64,000 bases of DNA from Palsa-506 sp963836355 (GTDB lineage Bacteria > Actinomycetota > Actinomycetes > Streptosporangiales > Streptosporangiaceae), in assembly GCA_963836355.1 (NCBI GenBank), contig CAWIJO010000002.1, positions 248,001 to 312,000 on the forward strand, written 5' to 3'. Positions 26,877-35,487 of this stretch are shown piece after piece. The notes beneath the pieces were generated by a model. The model saw only the letters and a program-made list of their open reading frames with translations, was not told the origin of the DNA and made no database searches. How positions within the stretch are numbered: position 1 is the stretch's first letter; each line of letters begins with the position of its first letter. Position numbers and translations under genes: made by a program.

Positions 26877-26899
26877 GGGACCAGCGTCCCGGCCGGGAG

Positions 26900-27580
26900 T
26901 CAGCGTTCGCCGTCCGCGCATTCGCGTAGCTGCCGGTCCGCCACCTTCTTGGCCGGCTCATTCCCGCCCGGCGGGAACAGATCCCGGAATGTCCCGGCCC
27001 GGGTCTCGCTGAACAGCGGGATCCGCCACAGCGGCGGCATCCGGTCCGGCTGTCCCTGGCTGGCGGTGATCATGCCGATGGTCAGCCGGAGCAGCCGCCG
27101 GGCGGCTGCGATGGCCAGCGCGGCGAGTGGCAGCTCGACGATGACGGCAGAAAGCAAGCTCACCTGGAACCCGGGCGTGCGCAAGTCGAGCACGACGTCG
27201 AACCAGGCGTCGCAGAACAGCAGCGTCGCCAGCACCATGAGGCAGACGATGAGCACCTGGCGGCCGCGCCAGGCGGCCCAACCGGTGGCCGCGAGCGCCG
27301 CGAGCAGCAAAATGTCGAAGCCCACCCAGGCGCCGCGCCAGTCGCCCGAGCGGTAGTACCGCGGCAGCGTGACGGCCAGCACGCCGGTCCAGGCCGCCAG
27401 CGCGATGCAGCCGGCCACGATGACCACTAGCACCACCTGGCGGCGGCGGGTGCGCCGCGCGGACGGACCGCCCAGCGGGCCGGTCGGGCCCGGGCCGTCG
27501 ATCTCGGCGAGCGTGTGCAGCAGCTGGATCCGCTGCTGCGGGCTCATCGCCCGCAGCTCCTCCTCATCGAACACGGCCAT
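26900..27580 (-). CDS. Four-helix membrane protein of unknown function
   Basis: A 226-residue protein. The N-terminal 45 residues are soluble and acidic (VFDEEELRAMSPQQRIQLLHTLAEIDG), followed by four hydrophobic helices (starting at about residues 50, 85, 110 and 140) and a C-terminal soluble tail with RMPPLWRIPLFSETRAGTFRDLFPPGGN. The ATG at 27580 follows GGGGAGGC; an upstream open frame to 27916 is not coding-like. I recognise it as conserved near lipB in actinomycetes but know no function. Divergent from lipB. Confidence 0.6.
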   Translation of the reverse strand: MAVFDEEELRAMSPQQRIQLLHTLAEIDGPGPTGPLGGPSARRTRRRQVVLVVIVAGCIALAAWTGVLAVTLPRYYRSGDWRGAWVGFDILLLAALAATGWAAWRGRQVLIVCLMVLATLLFCDAWFDVVLDLRTPGFQVSLLSAVIVELPLAALAIAAARRLLRLTIGMITASQGQPDRMPPLWRIPLFSETRAGTFRDLFPPGGNEPAKKVADRQLRECADGER

Positions 27581-27708
27581 GCCTCCCCTGCCTCGCTTGC
27601 CCCAGCCACAATCGGGGGAACGGGCGGAATAGGGGTTATATGCCCCGGACTGGCTGACAGCTACCGTCGGCTCGCGAGAAAGCCGGCTGGGCCACGTAGG
27701 CTGTCGTC

Positions 27709-28443
27709 GTGCACGGAGAGCTTGTCTTTGCTCGCGCCGGGTTCGGCGCCCAGGCAGTCGACTACCTGGACGGCTGGGACCTGCAGCGGCGGCTGCACGA
27801 GCGGCGCTGCCGCGGCGAGGTACCCGATAGCTGCCTGCTCCTTGAGCACCGGCCGGTGTATACCGCAGGCAAGCGGACCAGCCCGCTGGATCGCCCGGTC
27901 GGCGATCCCGGCGCACCGGTGATCGAGGTCGACCGGGGCGGGAAGATCACCTGGCATGGACCCGGCCAGCTGGTCGGCTACCCGGTCGTCGCTCTCGGCC
28001 AGCCGATTGACGTCATCGCCTACGTCCGCTCCCTCGAAGAGGCCCTGATCAGGACCTGCACCGAGTTCGGGGTGGCCGCGACCCGGGTCGGCGGACGAAG
28101 CGGGGTCTGGGTGACCGGCGGCACCGATAGCCCCGACCGCAAGGTCGGCGCGATCGGCGTCCGGGTCTCCCGGGGTGTCACGATGCACGGCTTCGCCCTC
28201 AACTGCGACTGCGACCTGGCCTGGTTCGACCGGATCGTGCCGTGCGGGCTCCGCGACGCCGCAGTATCGACGCTGTCGGCGGAGGCTGGCCGCGCCATCG
28301 GCGTGCCGGCCGTCCTCGACGTCGCGGAGCGCCAGCTGGCCGATGCGCTCGGCGCCGCCAGCTGGCGGCACGTCGACGGGACCGGCGCGCTTGTCCCGCC
28401 CGCCGGCCGTGACCGCAACGCGGTCCGTACCGCCGTCAGCTGA
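27709..28443 (+). CDS. lipB: Lipoyl(octanoyl) transferase
   Basis: Transfers octanoate from octanoyl-ACP to the lipoyl domains of E2 subunits and GcvH, the first step of lipoate assembly. The 244-residue protein has LLEHRPVYTAGKR, the acyl-binding core EVDRGGKITWHGPGQLVGYP, the catalytic Lys in RKVGAIGVRVSRGVTMHG and the catalytic Cys in IVPCGLRDAAVSTL. Starts with GTG. lipA follows 4.4 kb downstream and the substrate gene sucB lies upstream. Its 3' end overlaps the convergent Nudix gene by 8 bases. Confidence 0.96.
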   Translation: MHGELVFARAGFGAQAVDYLDGWDLQRRLHERRCRGEVPDSCLLLEHRPVYTAGKRTSPLDRPVGDPGAPVIEVDRGGKITWHGPGQLVGYPVVALGQPIDVIAYVRSLEEALIRTCTEFGVAATRVGGRSGVWVTGGTDSPDRKVGAIGVRVSRGVTMHGFALNCDCDLAWFDRIVPCGLRDAAVSTLSAEAGRAIGVPAVLDVAERQLADALGAASWRHVDGTGALVPPAGRDRNAVRTAVS

Positions 28444-28921
28444 GCTGCGCAGGCTGGTAAACCGTGCGGCCAGCGGCGCGGCCCGCCAGCGCGGCCGTTA
28501 TCCGGTCCGCCACGTAGGGCGGCGCGACGCTGCCCAGGTCGTGGGGATCGGCGAACTGATAGGCCTCGAGTTCCTCTTCCTGCACCACGATGCGGGTGCC
28601 GTCCGGGACTGTGCCGCCGTCGAACACGAAGTGCATGATCGGCCTGGCGTCCGCGCCGTAAGGCTGCGACCAGTCCACCGCCAGCAGGCCGCCCACCGGC
28701 AGCATCAGGCCGACTTCCTCGGCAACCTCCCGGAAGCAGCCGATGTGCGGCGGCTCGCCGTGCTCGCAGACGCCGCCGGGCAACGTCCAGTGGTCGCGGT
28801 AGTTGGGCTTCACGATCAGTACCCGCCGGGCCGGGTCGGTAATCAGCGCCCCGGCCGCGACGACCACGCCGGGCAGCTGCGCGAACCAGCTGTCGCGATC
28901 TGGGAACTGCATGCTTGTCAC
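28436..28921 (-). CDS. Nudix hydrolase
   Basis: Hydrolase of nucleoside diphosphates linked to another moiety, 161 residues. The complete Nudix box starts at GGVCEHGEPPHIGCFREV and continues AEEVGL, fitting Gx5Ex7REUxEExGU. Flanking strands VVVAAGALITDP and RVLIVKPNYRDHWTLPG are typical of mutator-type house-cleaning enzymes. Its ATG overlaps the hisS stop by 4 bases, so it is the second gene of a hisS operon. Substrate unknown. Confidence 0.88.
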   Translation of the reverse strand: MTSMQFPDRDSWFAQLPGVVVAAGALITDPARRVLIVKPNYRDHWTLPGGVCEHGEPPHIGCFREVAEEVGLMLPVGGLLAVDWSQPYGADARPIMHFVFDGGTVPDGTRIVVQEEELEAYQFADPHDLGSVAPPYVADRITAALAGRAAGRTVYQPAQLS

Positions 28922-30249
28922 GCGCCCGCCGCCGGCCCGGCCGGCCCTAGGTCAGCCAGGTAACTGGTGAGCCCGTCGGCCGGCACGGCAGCCTGCTCCC
29001 CGCTGTCCAGGTCGCGCACCGTCACCGTGCCCGCCGCCGCTTCGGCACTGCCGTAGATCAGGCACCAGCGAGCGCCGGTATCGCTGGCCCATTTCAGCTG
29101 CCTGCCCAGCTTGCCAGATGCGCCGAGGTACACGCTGGCCCGCAGCCCGGCCGCGCGCGCGGCGGCAGCCAGCGCGAAAGATCGCGCGGTCAGCTCATCG
29201 CTGAGCACGGTCACCGCGACGTCGAGCCGCCGGCGCGGCGAGTCCGCGCTGCCCGGCAGCATCATCAGCAGCCGCTCGATGCCCAGCGACGCACCGGTGG
29301 CCGGCACGTCCGGGCCGCCCAGCTGCTCGATCAGGTGGTCATATCGGCCGCCGCCGCCGATCGATCCGGGCACCCCGGCCGCGGCCAGCTCCCAGATCGG
29401 CCCGGTGTAGTAACTGAGGCCCCTGACCAGGCGCGGGGTGAAGGCGATCCGGCCGGCCGGGATCTGCGTGCTGACCAGCGAAAGCAGGCGGTCCACCTGG
29501 TCGAGCCCGGCTACCCCGAGCTCACTCGGCGACAGCGCGTCCCGGATCCGCTCGGTGGCGTCGGGCGCGGTCATCACGTCGACCATCTCGCCCGCTGCGG
29601 CCGCTGGCAGGCCACGGCCGGTCAGCTCGGCGACCACTTCATCGGGGCTCAGCTTGTCGAGCTTGTCCAGCGAGATCAGCACCCCGGGACCGAGCTCGGC
29701 CGGCACCCCGAATACCTCAAGCAGGCCAGACAGCACCTGCCGCGAGTTGAGCAAGATCGTGAACTCGCCGACGCCGAGCCCGCAGACCGCGTCGTGTTGT
29801 GCGCACAGTACCTCGGCGTCTGCCATCGGCGAGCGGGAGCCCAGGGTATCCAGGTCGCACTGCACCAGCTCGCGGAACCTGCCCTTGCCCGGCCGGTCGG
29901 CCCGCCAGACCGGGCCGATCGCGTACCGCTTGTAAGGGGCTGGCAGCTGACTGCCGTAGGCGGCGGCGACCCGGGCCAGCGGCACGGTCAGGTCGTACCG
30001 GAGCGCGAGGTCGGCCTCACCCGATGCCTCGTGCTCGCCCCGGCGCAGGATCTTGAAGACCAGCTTGTCGCCGTCGTCGCCATACTTGCCGAGCAGCACG
30101 TCAAGCCGCTCGAACGCCGGGGTCTGCAGCGGCTCGAACCCGTAGCCCGAGTACACCGAATGGATCTCCGCAAAGGCCCGTTCCCTGATCTCGAACTCGG
30201 CGGCGAGGAAATCGCGGGTACCCGACGGCGGGTCGAACTGCGTTGGCAT
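28918..30249 (-). CDS. hisS: Histidyl-tRNA synthetase
   Basis: Class II aminoacyl-tRNA synthetase charging tRNA-His. Motif 1/2 sequences include EADLALRYDLTVPLARVAA and GPVWRADRPGKGRFREL; the histidine-specific signatures are RGLSYYTGPIWEL and GGGGRYDHLIEQLGG; the C-terminal anticodon-binding domain starts near VAVTVLSDELTARS. The ATG at 30249 yields 443 residues and begins PTQFDPPSGTRDFLAAE, as in homologues; an upstream frame to 30309 exists. Coupled to the Nudix gene by a 4-base overlap. No frame defects. Confidence 0.96.
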   Translation of the reverse strand: MPTQFDPPSGTRDFLAAEFEIRERAFAEIHSVYSGYGFEPLQTPAFERLDVLLGKYGDDGDKLVFKILRRGEHEASGEADLALRYDLTVPLARVAAAYGSQLPAPYKRYAIGPVWRADRPGKGRFRELVQCDLDTLGSRSPMADAEVLCAQHDAVCGLGVGEFTILLNSRQVLSGLLEVFGVPAELGPGVLISLDKLDKLSPDEVVAELTGRGLPAAAAGEMVDVMTAPDATERIRDALSPSELGVAGLDQVDRLLSLVSTQIPAGRIAFTPRLVRGLSYYTGPIWELAAAGVPGSIGGGGRYDHLIEQLGGPDVPATGASLGIERLLMMLPGSADSPRRRLDVAVTVLSDELTARSFALAAAARAAGLRASVYLGASGKLGRQLKWASDTGARWCLIYGSAEAAAGTVTVRDLDSGEQAAVPADGLTSYLADLGPAGPAAGA

Positions 30250-30419
30250 GCGCCCATGCTCCCCGACGCGGGTACCGCCCGTCACATCGGCCCGCGTCGG
30301 CACGGCCAAGGCGCAGCCAATAACGCGGCCAATACGTCGTGTTAGCGTGATTGCCGTGCTTACGGACTAGCGGCCCGCCGGGCTGACCGGATACCGTCCT
30401 AGCCCGAGGAGCGCTTGCC

Positions 30420-30605
30420 TTGTCCCGGCCCGAGGCGCTCGTCGCGCTGGCGCTCAGCCGGGTCGCAGGCATCGGCGCCACGCTCGGCCTGTCCGTCGGC
30501 TTCGGCATCTGCGCGGCCGGGCTGTGGCTGCTGCGGCTCACGCCGCGGGCGTCGCCGGGCGGCGCCGCGGCGGCTCATCAGCGACGCCGCCCGGCACCCA
30601 GATGA
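30420..30605 (+). CDS. Possible small membrane protein
   Basis: A 61-residue frame starting with TTG, preceded by GAGGAG. Nearly every codon up to about 30575 ends in G or C, which supports coding. It encodes one hydrophobic helix (VAGIGATLGLSVGFGICAAGLWLL) and a basic tail. It may be the first half of a longer gene continued in the frame at 30646. No family recognised. Confidence 0.35.
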   Translation: MSRPEALVALALSRVAGIGATLGLSVGFGICAAGLWLLRLTPRASPGGAAAAHQRRRPAPR

Positions 30606-30645
30606 AGGCCGGCTTCAGCCCCTGCGGGCAGACCGGGACGCCGGA

Positions 30646-30912
30646 ATGCTAGTGATCATCGTTGGCGTGATGGCCGCGTTCGCCAACATGGCCGTGGTGG
30701 CCGAGGTCGTCTTCGCCGAGCAGGTACTGCGGTCCGGGCCGGGCGGCGCGCCCGCAGGCCGCTCCCGCCTGCGCCGGCGAGTCAAGCACTCTGACGCAGG
30801 TACCCATGAGATGCTATTGCAAGTAAGTTGCAGCTACTCTTACCTGGTGAACGCTGAGGTCCCCCGGGAAGGTGCCAGCAGATGTCCGATTCGCGCACGC
30901 AGTTCGCGATGA
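30646..30912 (+). CDS. Possible small membrane protein, second frame
   Basis: From 30646 to about 30780 codons have strong G/C third positions and encode LVIIVGVMAAFANMAVVAEVV, a single hydrophobic helix, then a Gly/Arg-rich stretch. Beyond 30790 the bias vanishes and the frame runs into the nickel-transporter leader, so the true end is probably earlier or the gene is damaged. It could be the continuation of the frame at 30420. Confidence 0.25.
   Translation: MLVIIVGVMAAFANMAVVAEVVFAEQVLRSGPGGAPAGRSRLRRRVKHSDAGTHEMLLQVSCSYSYLVNAEVPREGASRCPIRARSSR
30817..30833 (+). promoter_or_regulatory. Nur-type nickel-responsive operator
   Basis: TTGCAA-GTAAG-TTGCAG fits the Nur box described for Streptomyces coelicolor (tTGCaa-N5-ttGCAA) at all but the last base. 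It lies 49 bases upstream of the first codon of a nickel/cobalt permease gene, where nickel-bound Nur would repress uptake. The flanking DNA is locally AT-richer, as expected for a promoter. No nur gene is in the window. Confidence 0.65.
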
Positions 30913-32028
30913 CCAAGCGGGTCCCGGGCGGCGCACGGCTCGCGCGGATCCGCAACGGGCTGACGTCGCGCGAATGGGCCAGGGCCTGCCATGGCGGGAG
31001 TCGTCGTCGGCCTGAACGTGGCGGGCTGGGCGATGCTGGCGGCCGCCGTCGCCGGGCACTACCACATCAGCGCCAACAAGATCTTCGGTGTCGGCACCGG
31101 GATCCTCGCCTACACCCTGGGCATGCGGCACGCCTTCGACGCCGACCACATCGCCGCCATCGACAACACGACCCGCAAGCTGGTTAGCGAGGGCAAGCGG
31201 CCGCTCTCGGTGGGCTTCTTCTTCTCCCTCGGACACTCCAGCGTTGTGTTCGCGCTGGCGCTGCTGCTGAACCTCGGCATCCGCTCCCTCGACAGCCAGG
31301 TCCGCAACGGCGGCTCCGGCCTGCACAGCGTGACCGGGATCGTCGGCACGTCGGTATCCGGGACCTTCCTCTACGTCATCGCCGCGCTTAACCTGATCGT
31401 GCTGGCAAGCATCGTCCGGGTGTCCAGGGAAATGCGGGCCGGCCGTTATGACGACGAGCAGCTGGAAGAGCAACTCAACAAGCGCGGCCTGATGAACCGC
31501 TTCTTCGGCCCGCTGGCCCGCCGGGTGGACACCCCGTGGAAGATGTACCCGATCGGCGTGCTTTTCGGCCTCGGGTTCGACACTGCCACTGAGGTCGCGC
31601 TGCTCGTGCTGGCCGGCACCGCCGTAGCCAGCGGCCTGCCGTTCTACGCCATCCTGTCATTGCCGATCCTGTTCGCCGCGGGCATGTCGCTGTTCGACAC
31701 CATCGACGGCTGCTTCATGAACTTCGCCTACGACTGGGCCTTCGCGCGGCCCGTTCGCAAGGTGTTCTACAACCTCACCATCACCGGCCTGTCGGTGTTC
31801 GTCGCGCTGTTCGTCGGCACCATCGAGTTCCTCGGCCTGATCGGCAGCGAGTACAACCTCAGCGGCGGCTTCTGGGCGTTCATGGCAGACTTCGACATCA
31901 ACAAGGCCGGGTTCGTCATCGTCGGCATGTTCATCGCCACCTGGGCAGTTGCGCTGGCGATCTGGCACTTCGGCAAGATCGAGCAGAAATGGGATCTGCC
32001 CGCTGCCGAGGCCAACGCCGGCGACTAG
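30882..32028 (+). pseudogene. Nickel/cobalt permease (HoxN/HupN/NixA family), frame change near the start
   Basis: High-affinity Ni2+ or Co2+ uptake permease with eight membrane helices. The main frame from 30991 contains the family signatures GMRHAFDADHIAAIDNTTR (metal-selecting helix II), SLGHSSVVFALA, LFGLGFDTATEVALL and GMSLFDTIDGCFM. The N-terminus (about 35 residues, MTKRVPGGARLARIR...LTSREWARAC) lies in another frame beginning at 30882 or 30909 with GGAAGG upstream; the shift is near 30988. Without it the protein could start at 30991 and still contain all helices. A Nur-type operator precedes the gene. Confidence 0.85.
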
Positions 32029-32072
32029 CCGCGCCCGGGCCGCCTGGCCAGGCAGGCCGGAAGGAGAACCCC

Positions 32073-32819
32073 GTGACGGATGCCAGTATTACCGGCGAAA
32101 TCCAGGCGTTCTGGGACGATGACGCCGCCGGCTACGACAACACGGACTCGCACCACCCGCGGCGGCTGCCGGAGATAGCGGCCTGGAGCGGCGCGCTGCG
32201 CCGGCTGCTGCCCGCCCCGCCGGCCCGGGTGCTCGATGCCGGCGCCGGCACCGGCTTCCTTTCCCTCCTGCTGGCCGGCCAGGGCTACGACGTCACCGCG
32301 CTGGATCTGTCCGCCAGGATGCTGGACGCCGCAGCGGCCAAGGCAGCCCGGCATGGCCTGGACATCCGGACCGTGCACGGCGACGCGGCCAGGCCGCCGG
32401 CCGGCACCTTCGACATAGTGGTGGAGCGGCACCTGATCTGGACCCTGCCGGATCCGGCCGCCGCCCTTGCCGCCTGGCATGCGGCCGCACCGGCCGGCCG
32501 GCTCGCGCTCATCGAGGGCAGCTGGGGCGCGGCGGCGGGGCTGGACGGCCTCCGGGCCGGCGCCAGGGCCGCGGCGCAGCGGATCCGCGGCGCCGCGGCG
32601 GGGCATCACGGGCACTACAGCAGCCGCGTCCTGAACGCACTCCCGCACGGCGATGGCATCAGCCCGGCCGATGCCATCGCCCTGGTCCAGGCCAGCCCCT
32701 GGGGAGCAGCCAGGCTGGAGCGGCTGCGCGACATCGAATGGGCCGTGCTGGACGGGCGGGGGCTGCTCGACCAGCTGCTCGGCACCCCGCCGCAGTGGGC
32801 GATCACGGCCGGGTCCTGA
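32073..32819 (+). CDS. Class I SAM-dependent methyltransferase
   Basis: A 248-residue methyltransferase of Rossmann fold. Motif I VLDAGAGTGFLSLLLAGQG is near residue 53, the acidic ribose-binding end of strand 2 is VTALDLSARML, and motif IV-like DIVVERHLIWTLPDP follows. The GTG at 32073 is chosen because AAGGAGAA lies just upstream. Substrate unknown; SmtA/UbiE-like small molecule methylation is most likely. It lies 44 bases after the nickel permease and 19 bases before lipA, on the same strand. Confidence 0.85.
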   Translation: MTDASITGEIQAFWDDDAAGYDNTDSHHPRRLPEIAAWSGALRRLLPAPPARVLDAGAGTGFLSLLLAGQGYDVTALDLSARMLDAAAAKAARHGLDIRTVHGDAARPPAGTFDIVVERHLIWTLPDPAAALAAWHAAAPAGRLALIEGSWGAAAGLDGLRAGARAAAQRIRGAAAGHHGHYSSRVLNALPHGDGISPADAIALVQASPWGAARLERLRDIEWAVLDGRGLLDQLLGTPPQWAITAGS

Positions 32820-32838
32820 CCGCACGTAGGCTAGGGAC

Positions 32839-33801
32839 GTGGTACTCGCACCTGAGGGACGACGCATGCTGCGCCTGGAGGCGCGGAACAGCCAGACCCC
32901 GATAGAGCGCAAGCCGCCGTGGATCAAGACCAGGCTGCGCACCGGGCCGCAGTACACCGAGCTGAAGCAGCTGGTGCGCAGCGCGGGCCTGCACACGGTG
33001 TGCGAGGAGGCCGGCTGCCCGAACATCTTCGAGTGCTGGGAAGACCGCGAGGCAACGTTCCTGATCGGCGGCGAGGCGTGCACCAGGCGCTGTGACTTCT
33101 GCCAGATCGCGACCGGCAAGCCAGGCCCGCTGGACACCGACGAGCCGCGCCGGGTGGCCGATTCGGTAGCGACCATGGGCCTGCGGTACGCGACGGTTAC
33201 CGGCGTGGCCCGCGATGACCTGCCGGACGGCGGCGCCTGGCTGTACGCGCAGACCTGCAGGGAAATCCATGCCAGGGTGCCCGGCTGCGGCGTCGAGCTG
33301 CTGATTCCCGACTTCGACGCGGAGCCAGGCCAGCTGGCCGAGGTGTTCGGGGCTGGCCCGGAGGTACTCGCGCACAACATCGAGACGGTGCCGAGGATCT
33401 TCCGCCGGATCCGGCCCGGCTTCCGCTACGACCGCTCGCTGGAGGTGACCAGCCGGGCCCGCCAGGCCGGCCTGATCACCAAGTCCAACCTGATCCTGGG
33501 CATGGGCGAGCAGCGGCCCGAGGTCAGCGCGGCGATGGCCGACCTGCGCGGTGCGGGATGCGACCTGCTGACCATCACCCAGTACCTGCGGCCGTCGGTG
33601 CGCCACCACCCGGTCGAGCGCTGGCTGCCGCCGGCCGAGTTCGACGAGATCGGCGCCGAGGCGCGCGAGCTCGGCTTCGCCGGAGTGCTAGCCGGGCCGC
33701 TGGTCCGGTCGTCCTACCGCGCGGGCCGGCTGTACCGCCAGGCGATGGACCGCCAGGCGATGGACCGCCAGGCGATGGACCGCCAGGTTCCCGGTCGCTG
33801 A
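32839..33801 (+). CDS. lipA: Lipoyl synthase
   Basis: Radical-SAM enzyme that inserts two sulfurs into octanoyl-lipoyl domains. The auxiliary cluster cysteines are in CEEAGCPNIFEC and the radical-SAM cluster in CTRRCDFC; GVARDDLPDGGAW and LTITQYLRPSVRHHPVERW complete the signature, and the C-terminal RSSYRAGR serine ligand is present. Length 320. The GTG at 32839 gives the usual actinobacterial N-terminus (PEGRRMLRLEARNSQTPIER). The extreme C-terminus carries three exact RQAMD copies encoded by a 15-base tandem repeat. Works with lipB upstream on sucB-type substrates. Confidence 0.96.
   Translation: MVLAPEGRRMLRLEARNSQTPIERKPPWIKTRLRTGPQYTELKQLVRSAGLHTVCEEAGCPNIFECWEDREATFLIGGEACTRRCDFCQIATGKPGPLDTDEPRRVADSVATMGLRYATVTGVARDDLPDGGAWLYAQTCREIHARVPGCGVELLIPDFDAEPGQLAEVFGAGPEVLAHNIETVPRIFRRIRPGFRYDRSLEVTSRARQAGLITKSNLILGMGEQRPEVSAAMADLRGAGCDLLTITQYLRPSVRHHPVERWLPPAEFDEIGAEARELGFAGVLAGPLVRSSYRAGRLYRQAMDRQAMDRQAMDRQVPGR
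33736..33780 (+). repeat. Three 15-base tandem repeats at the lipA 3' end
   Basis: CGCCAGGCGATGGAC occurs three times exactly (33736-33750, 33751-33765, 33766-33780), encoding RQAMD three times just before the lipA stop. The repeat lies past the conserved fold, so copy-number change would be tolerated. Confidence 0.95.
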
Positions 33802-33857
33802 AGCTGTACCGCACCGCGATTTCGCGCTGCGGCCCAGGTGCTCGTAACATCACCTGC

Positions 33858-34574
33858 ATGGTGAACAAGCCCGGCGCCACGGCGTCAAAGAAGGCTGCCG
33901 CCGGCGCCGAGTCGGCCGGCCGCCTCAAGCAGATCGGCATGGTGGCGGGCATTGTCCGCAAGGCCAACCCGAGGGCGCTGCCGATCGTCTTCGGCATCGC
34001 GCTCAGCATCATCGCGGTCGCAGTGGTCGTCGGCCTGGTCACCGGCCTGGCAGCGTTCCTCATTCCGCTCGGCGTGCTGCTCGGGCTGCTCGGCGGCATG
34101 ATCGCTTTCGGCCGGTTCGCGCAGGCCGCGCAGTACTCGACGATCGCCGGCCAGCCGGGCGCGGCGGCCGCCATCCTGCAGAGCATGCGCGGCAACTGGA
34201 CGGTCACGCCGGCCGTCGCCGCGAACAAGAGCATGGACATCGTGCACCGGACCGTCGGCAGGCCCGGCGTCATCCTGGTCGGCGAGGGCTCCCCCAGCCG
34301 GCTGCCCGGCCTGCTGGCGGCGGAGAAGAAGCGGGTTTCCCGGGTCGCGCTCGACGTGCCGATCTACGACATCCAGGTCGGCGACGAAACCGGGCAGATC
34401 CCGATCAAGAAGCTGCAGCGGCACATCATGAAGCTGCCGCGCAACCTCAAGGGCCAGGCCGTCGCCGACCTGAACTACCGGCTGAAGGCACTGCCGCAGT
34501 CATTGCAGGTGCCGAAAGGCCCGATGCCAAGATCGGCCCGGATGCCCAAAGCGCCGAAACCCAGGTTCCGCTGA
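33858..34574 (+). CDS. DUF4191 family membrane protein
   Basis: Conserved actinobacterial protein of 238 residues that usually lies directly after lipA. Basic N-terminus (RLKQIGMVAGIVRKANPRALP), two adjacent hydrophobic helices (IVFGIALSIIAVAVVVGLV and FLIPLGVLLGLLGGMIAF), then a soluble domain with AAAILQSMRGNWTVTPAVA, DIVHRTVGRPGVILVGEG and a basic Pro-rich tail. The ATG at 33858 is chosen; an overlapping open frame upstream is antisense-like. Function unknown. Confidence 0.82.
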   Translation: MVNKPGATASKKAAAGAESAGRLKQIGMVAGIVRKANPRALPIVFGIALSIIAVAVVVGLVTGLAAFLIPLGVLLGLLGGMIAFGRFAQAAQYSTIAGQPGAAAAILQSMRGNWTVTPAVAANKSMDIVHRTVGRPGVILVGEGSPSRLPGLLAAEKKRVSRVALDVPIYDIQVGDETGQIPIKKLQRHIMKLPRNLKGQAVADLNYRLKALPQSLQVPKGPMPRSARMPKAPKPRFR

Positions 34575-34617
34575 GTGCCGTAACGGCTCAAGACCAGGAT
34601 TAACGGATCCTTCGGAG

Positions 34618-34950
34618 TCAGTCGGCTTCCGCCAGCCAGGCATCAAGCAGGTAAGTGCCGATCGAGTCGCCGTGCGTGCGCGGCCTGGCCGCGCGGTGCG
34701 CGGCCAGCTCGGCGCGGGTGAACCAGCGCGCCTCGATAAGCTCGTCATCGTCGACGTTGATCTCCTCGCCGGTCGCCCGGGCCCGGAACCCGACCATGAT
34801 GCCTTGCCATAGCGCGAGCAGCCGCGAGCCAGGCAGCCGGGCGACGCCGCGCAGCCAGGTCTCGTCACTGCGGCGTCCAGCGGCCCGGTCAAGCGCCAGG
34901 CCGTTATAGGGCAGCGGCGGCTCGATGACGCGCTGATCTGCTGGCTGCAC
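34618..34950 (-). pseudogene. NADH pyrophosphatase (NudC-like) remnant lacking zinc ribbon and Nudix box
   Basis: A 110-residue open frame joins two ends of a NudC-type NAD(H)/RNA-decapping pyrophosphatase. Residues about 15-48 (LALDRAAGRRSDETWLRG) match the N-terminal domain; residues about 51-110 (IMVGFRARATGEEINVD, ELIEARWFTRAEL, GDSIGTYLLDAWL) match the end of the Nudix domain. The zinc ribbon and the whole Nudix box, roughly 180 residues, are missing, so it cannot be active. The junction is near 34800. The GTG start has AGGAAGG upstream. In-frame fusion leaves the remnant translatable. Confidence 0.65.
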
Positions 34951-34970
34951 GGAACCTTCCTGACGGCGGG

Positions 34971-35408
34971 TCAGATCCGGATGACGAGCGTGTTGGCCGC
35001 CTTGTCATGCAGGCCACGCAGGTCACCGTCGAAAATCAGCGGCGGCACCACAAAAAGCAGCAGCAGGGTACGGATAAACGCCCACCACAGCCCGACCGGC
35101 TTGCCGTCCAGCCGGACCACCCGCAGGCCGAGCAGCCGCTTGCCCACGGTGAAGCCGGTCAGCGCGGTCAGCAGGTAAACCTCGACCGCGAAGACCGCGA
35201 TCGTCCAGTACTGGGTATGGAACGCGGCCACCGAGATGATCATGCAGAGCAGCCAGTCGATGAACAGCGCGCCGAGCCGGCGGCCGAGGCCGGCGACTGC
35301 CCTCGGGCCCTCCTCGGGCAGCCCGAAAGCCTGCCCGGGGTAGACGTTCTCGTCCCGGGCGGCGCGGGTGCCGGGCAGCCATGAGCCTGCCCATCGTCGT
35401 TCGGCCAC
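34971..35408 (-). CDS. RDD family membrane protein
   Basis: Small membrane protein of 145 residues with an N-terminal soluble segment (RRWAGSWLPGTRAA...YPGQAFGLP) and three hydrophobic helices. The family pattern is visible: RRLGALFIDWLLCMIIS (Arg-Asp pair), LTGFTVGKRLLGLRVVRLDG and a final RGLHDKAANTLVI. RDD proteins are poorly characterised; some act in ion exchange. It is divergent from glnA, and in many actinomycetes this gene sits beside glnA, so linked regulation is possible. Confidence 0.88.
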   Translation of the reverse strand: MAERRWAGSWLPGTRAARDENVYPGQAFGLPEEGPRAVAGLGRRLGALFIDWLLCMIISVAAFHTQYWTIAVFAVEVYLLTALTGFTVGKRLLGLRVVRLDGKPVGLWWAFIRTLLLLFVVPPLIFDGDLRGLHDKAANTLVIRI

Positions 35409-35487
35409 GGATACACCGTATCCGGGCAGTCTTGGGAGGCCCCGCCCGGCCGTCCTGCAGGCATCCTTAAGCTTTGGCGGCGTGCGC

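Noticed and set aside
29335..30345. Plus-strand frame of 336 codons
   Set aside because: Antisense of hisS, with no recognisable domain.
32025..33609. Minus-strand frames opposite the methyltransferase and lipA genes
   Set aside because: Both plus-strand genes have clear family motifs; the minus frames are Arg/Gly/Pro-rich shadows.
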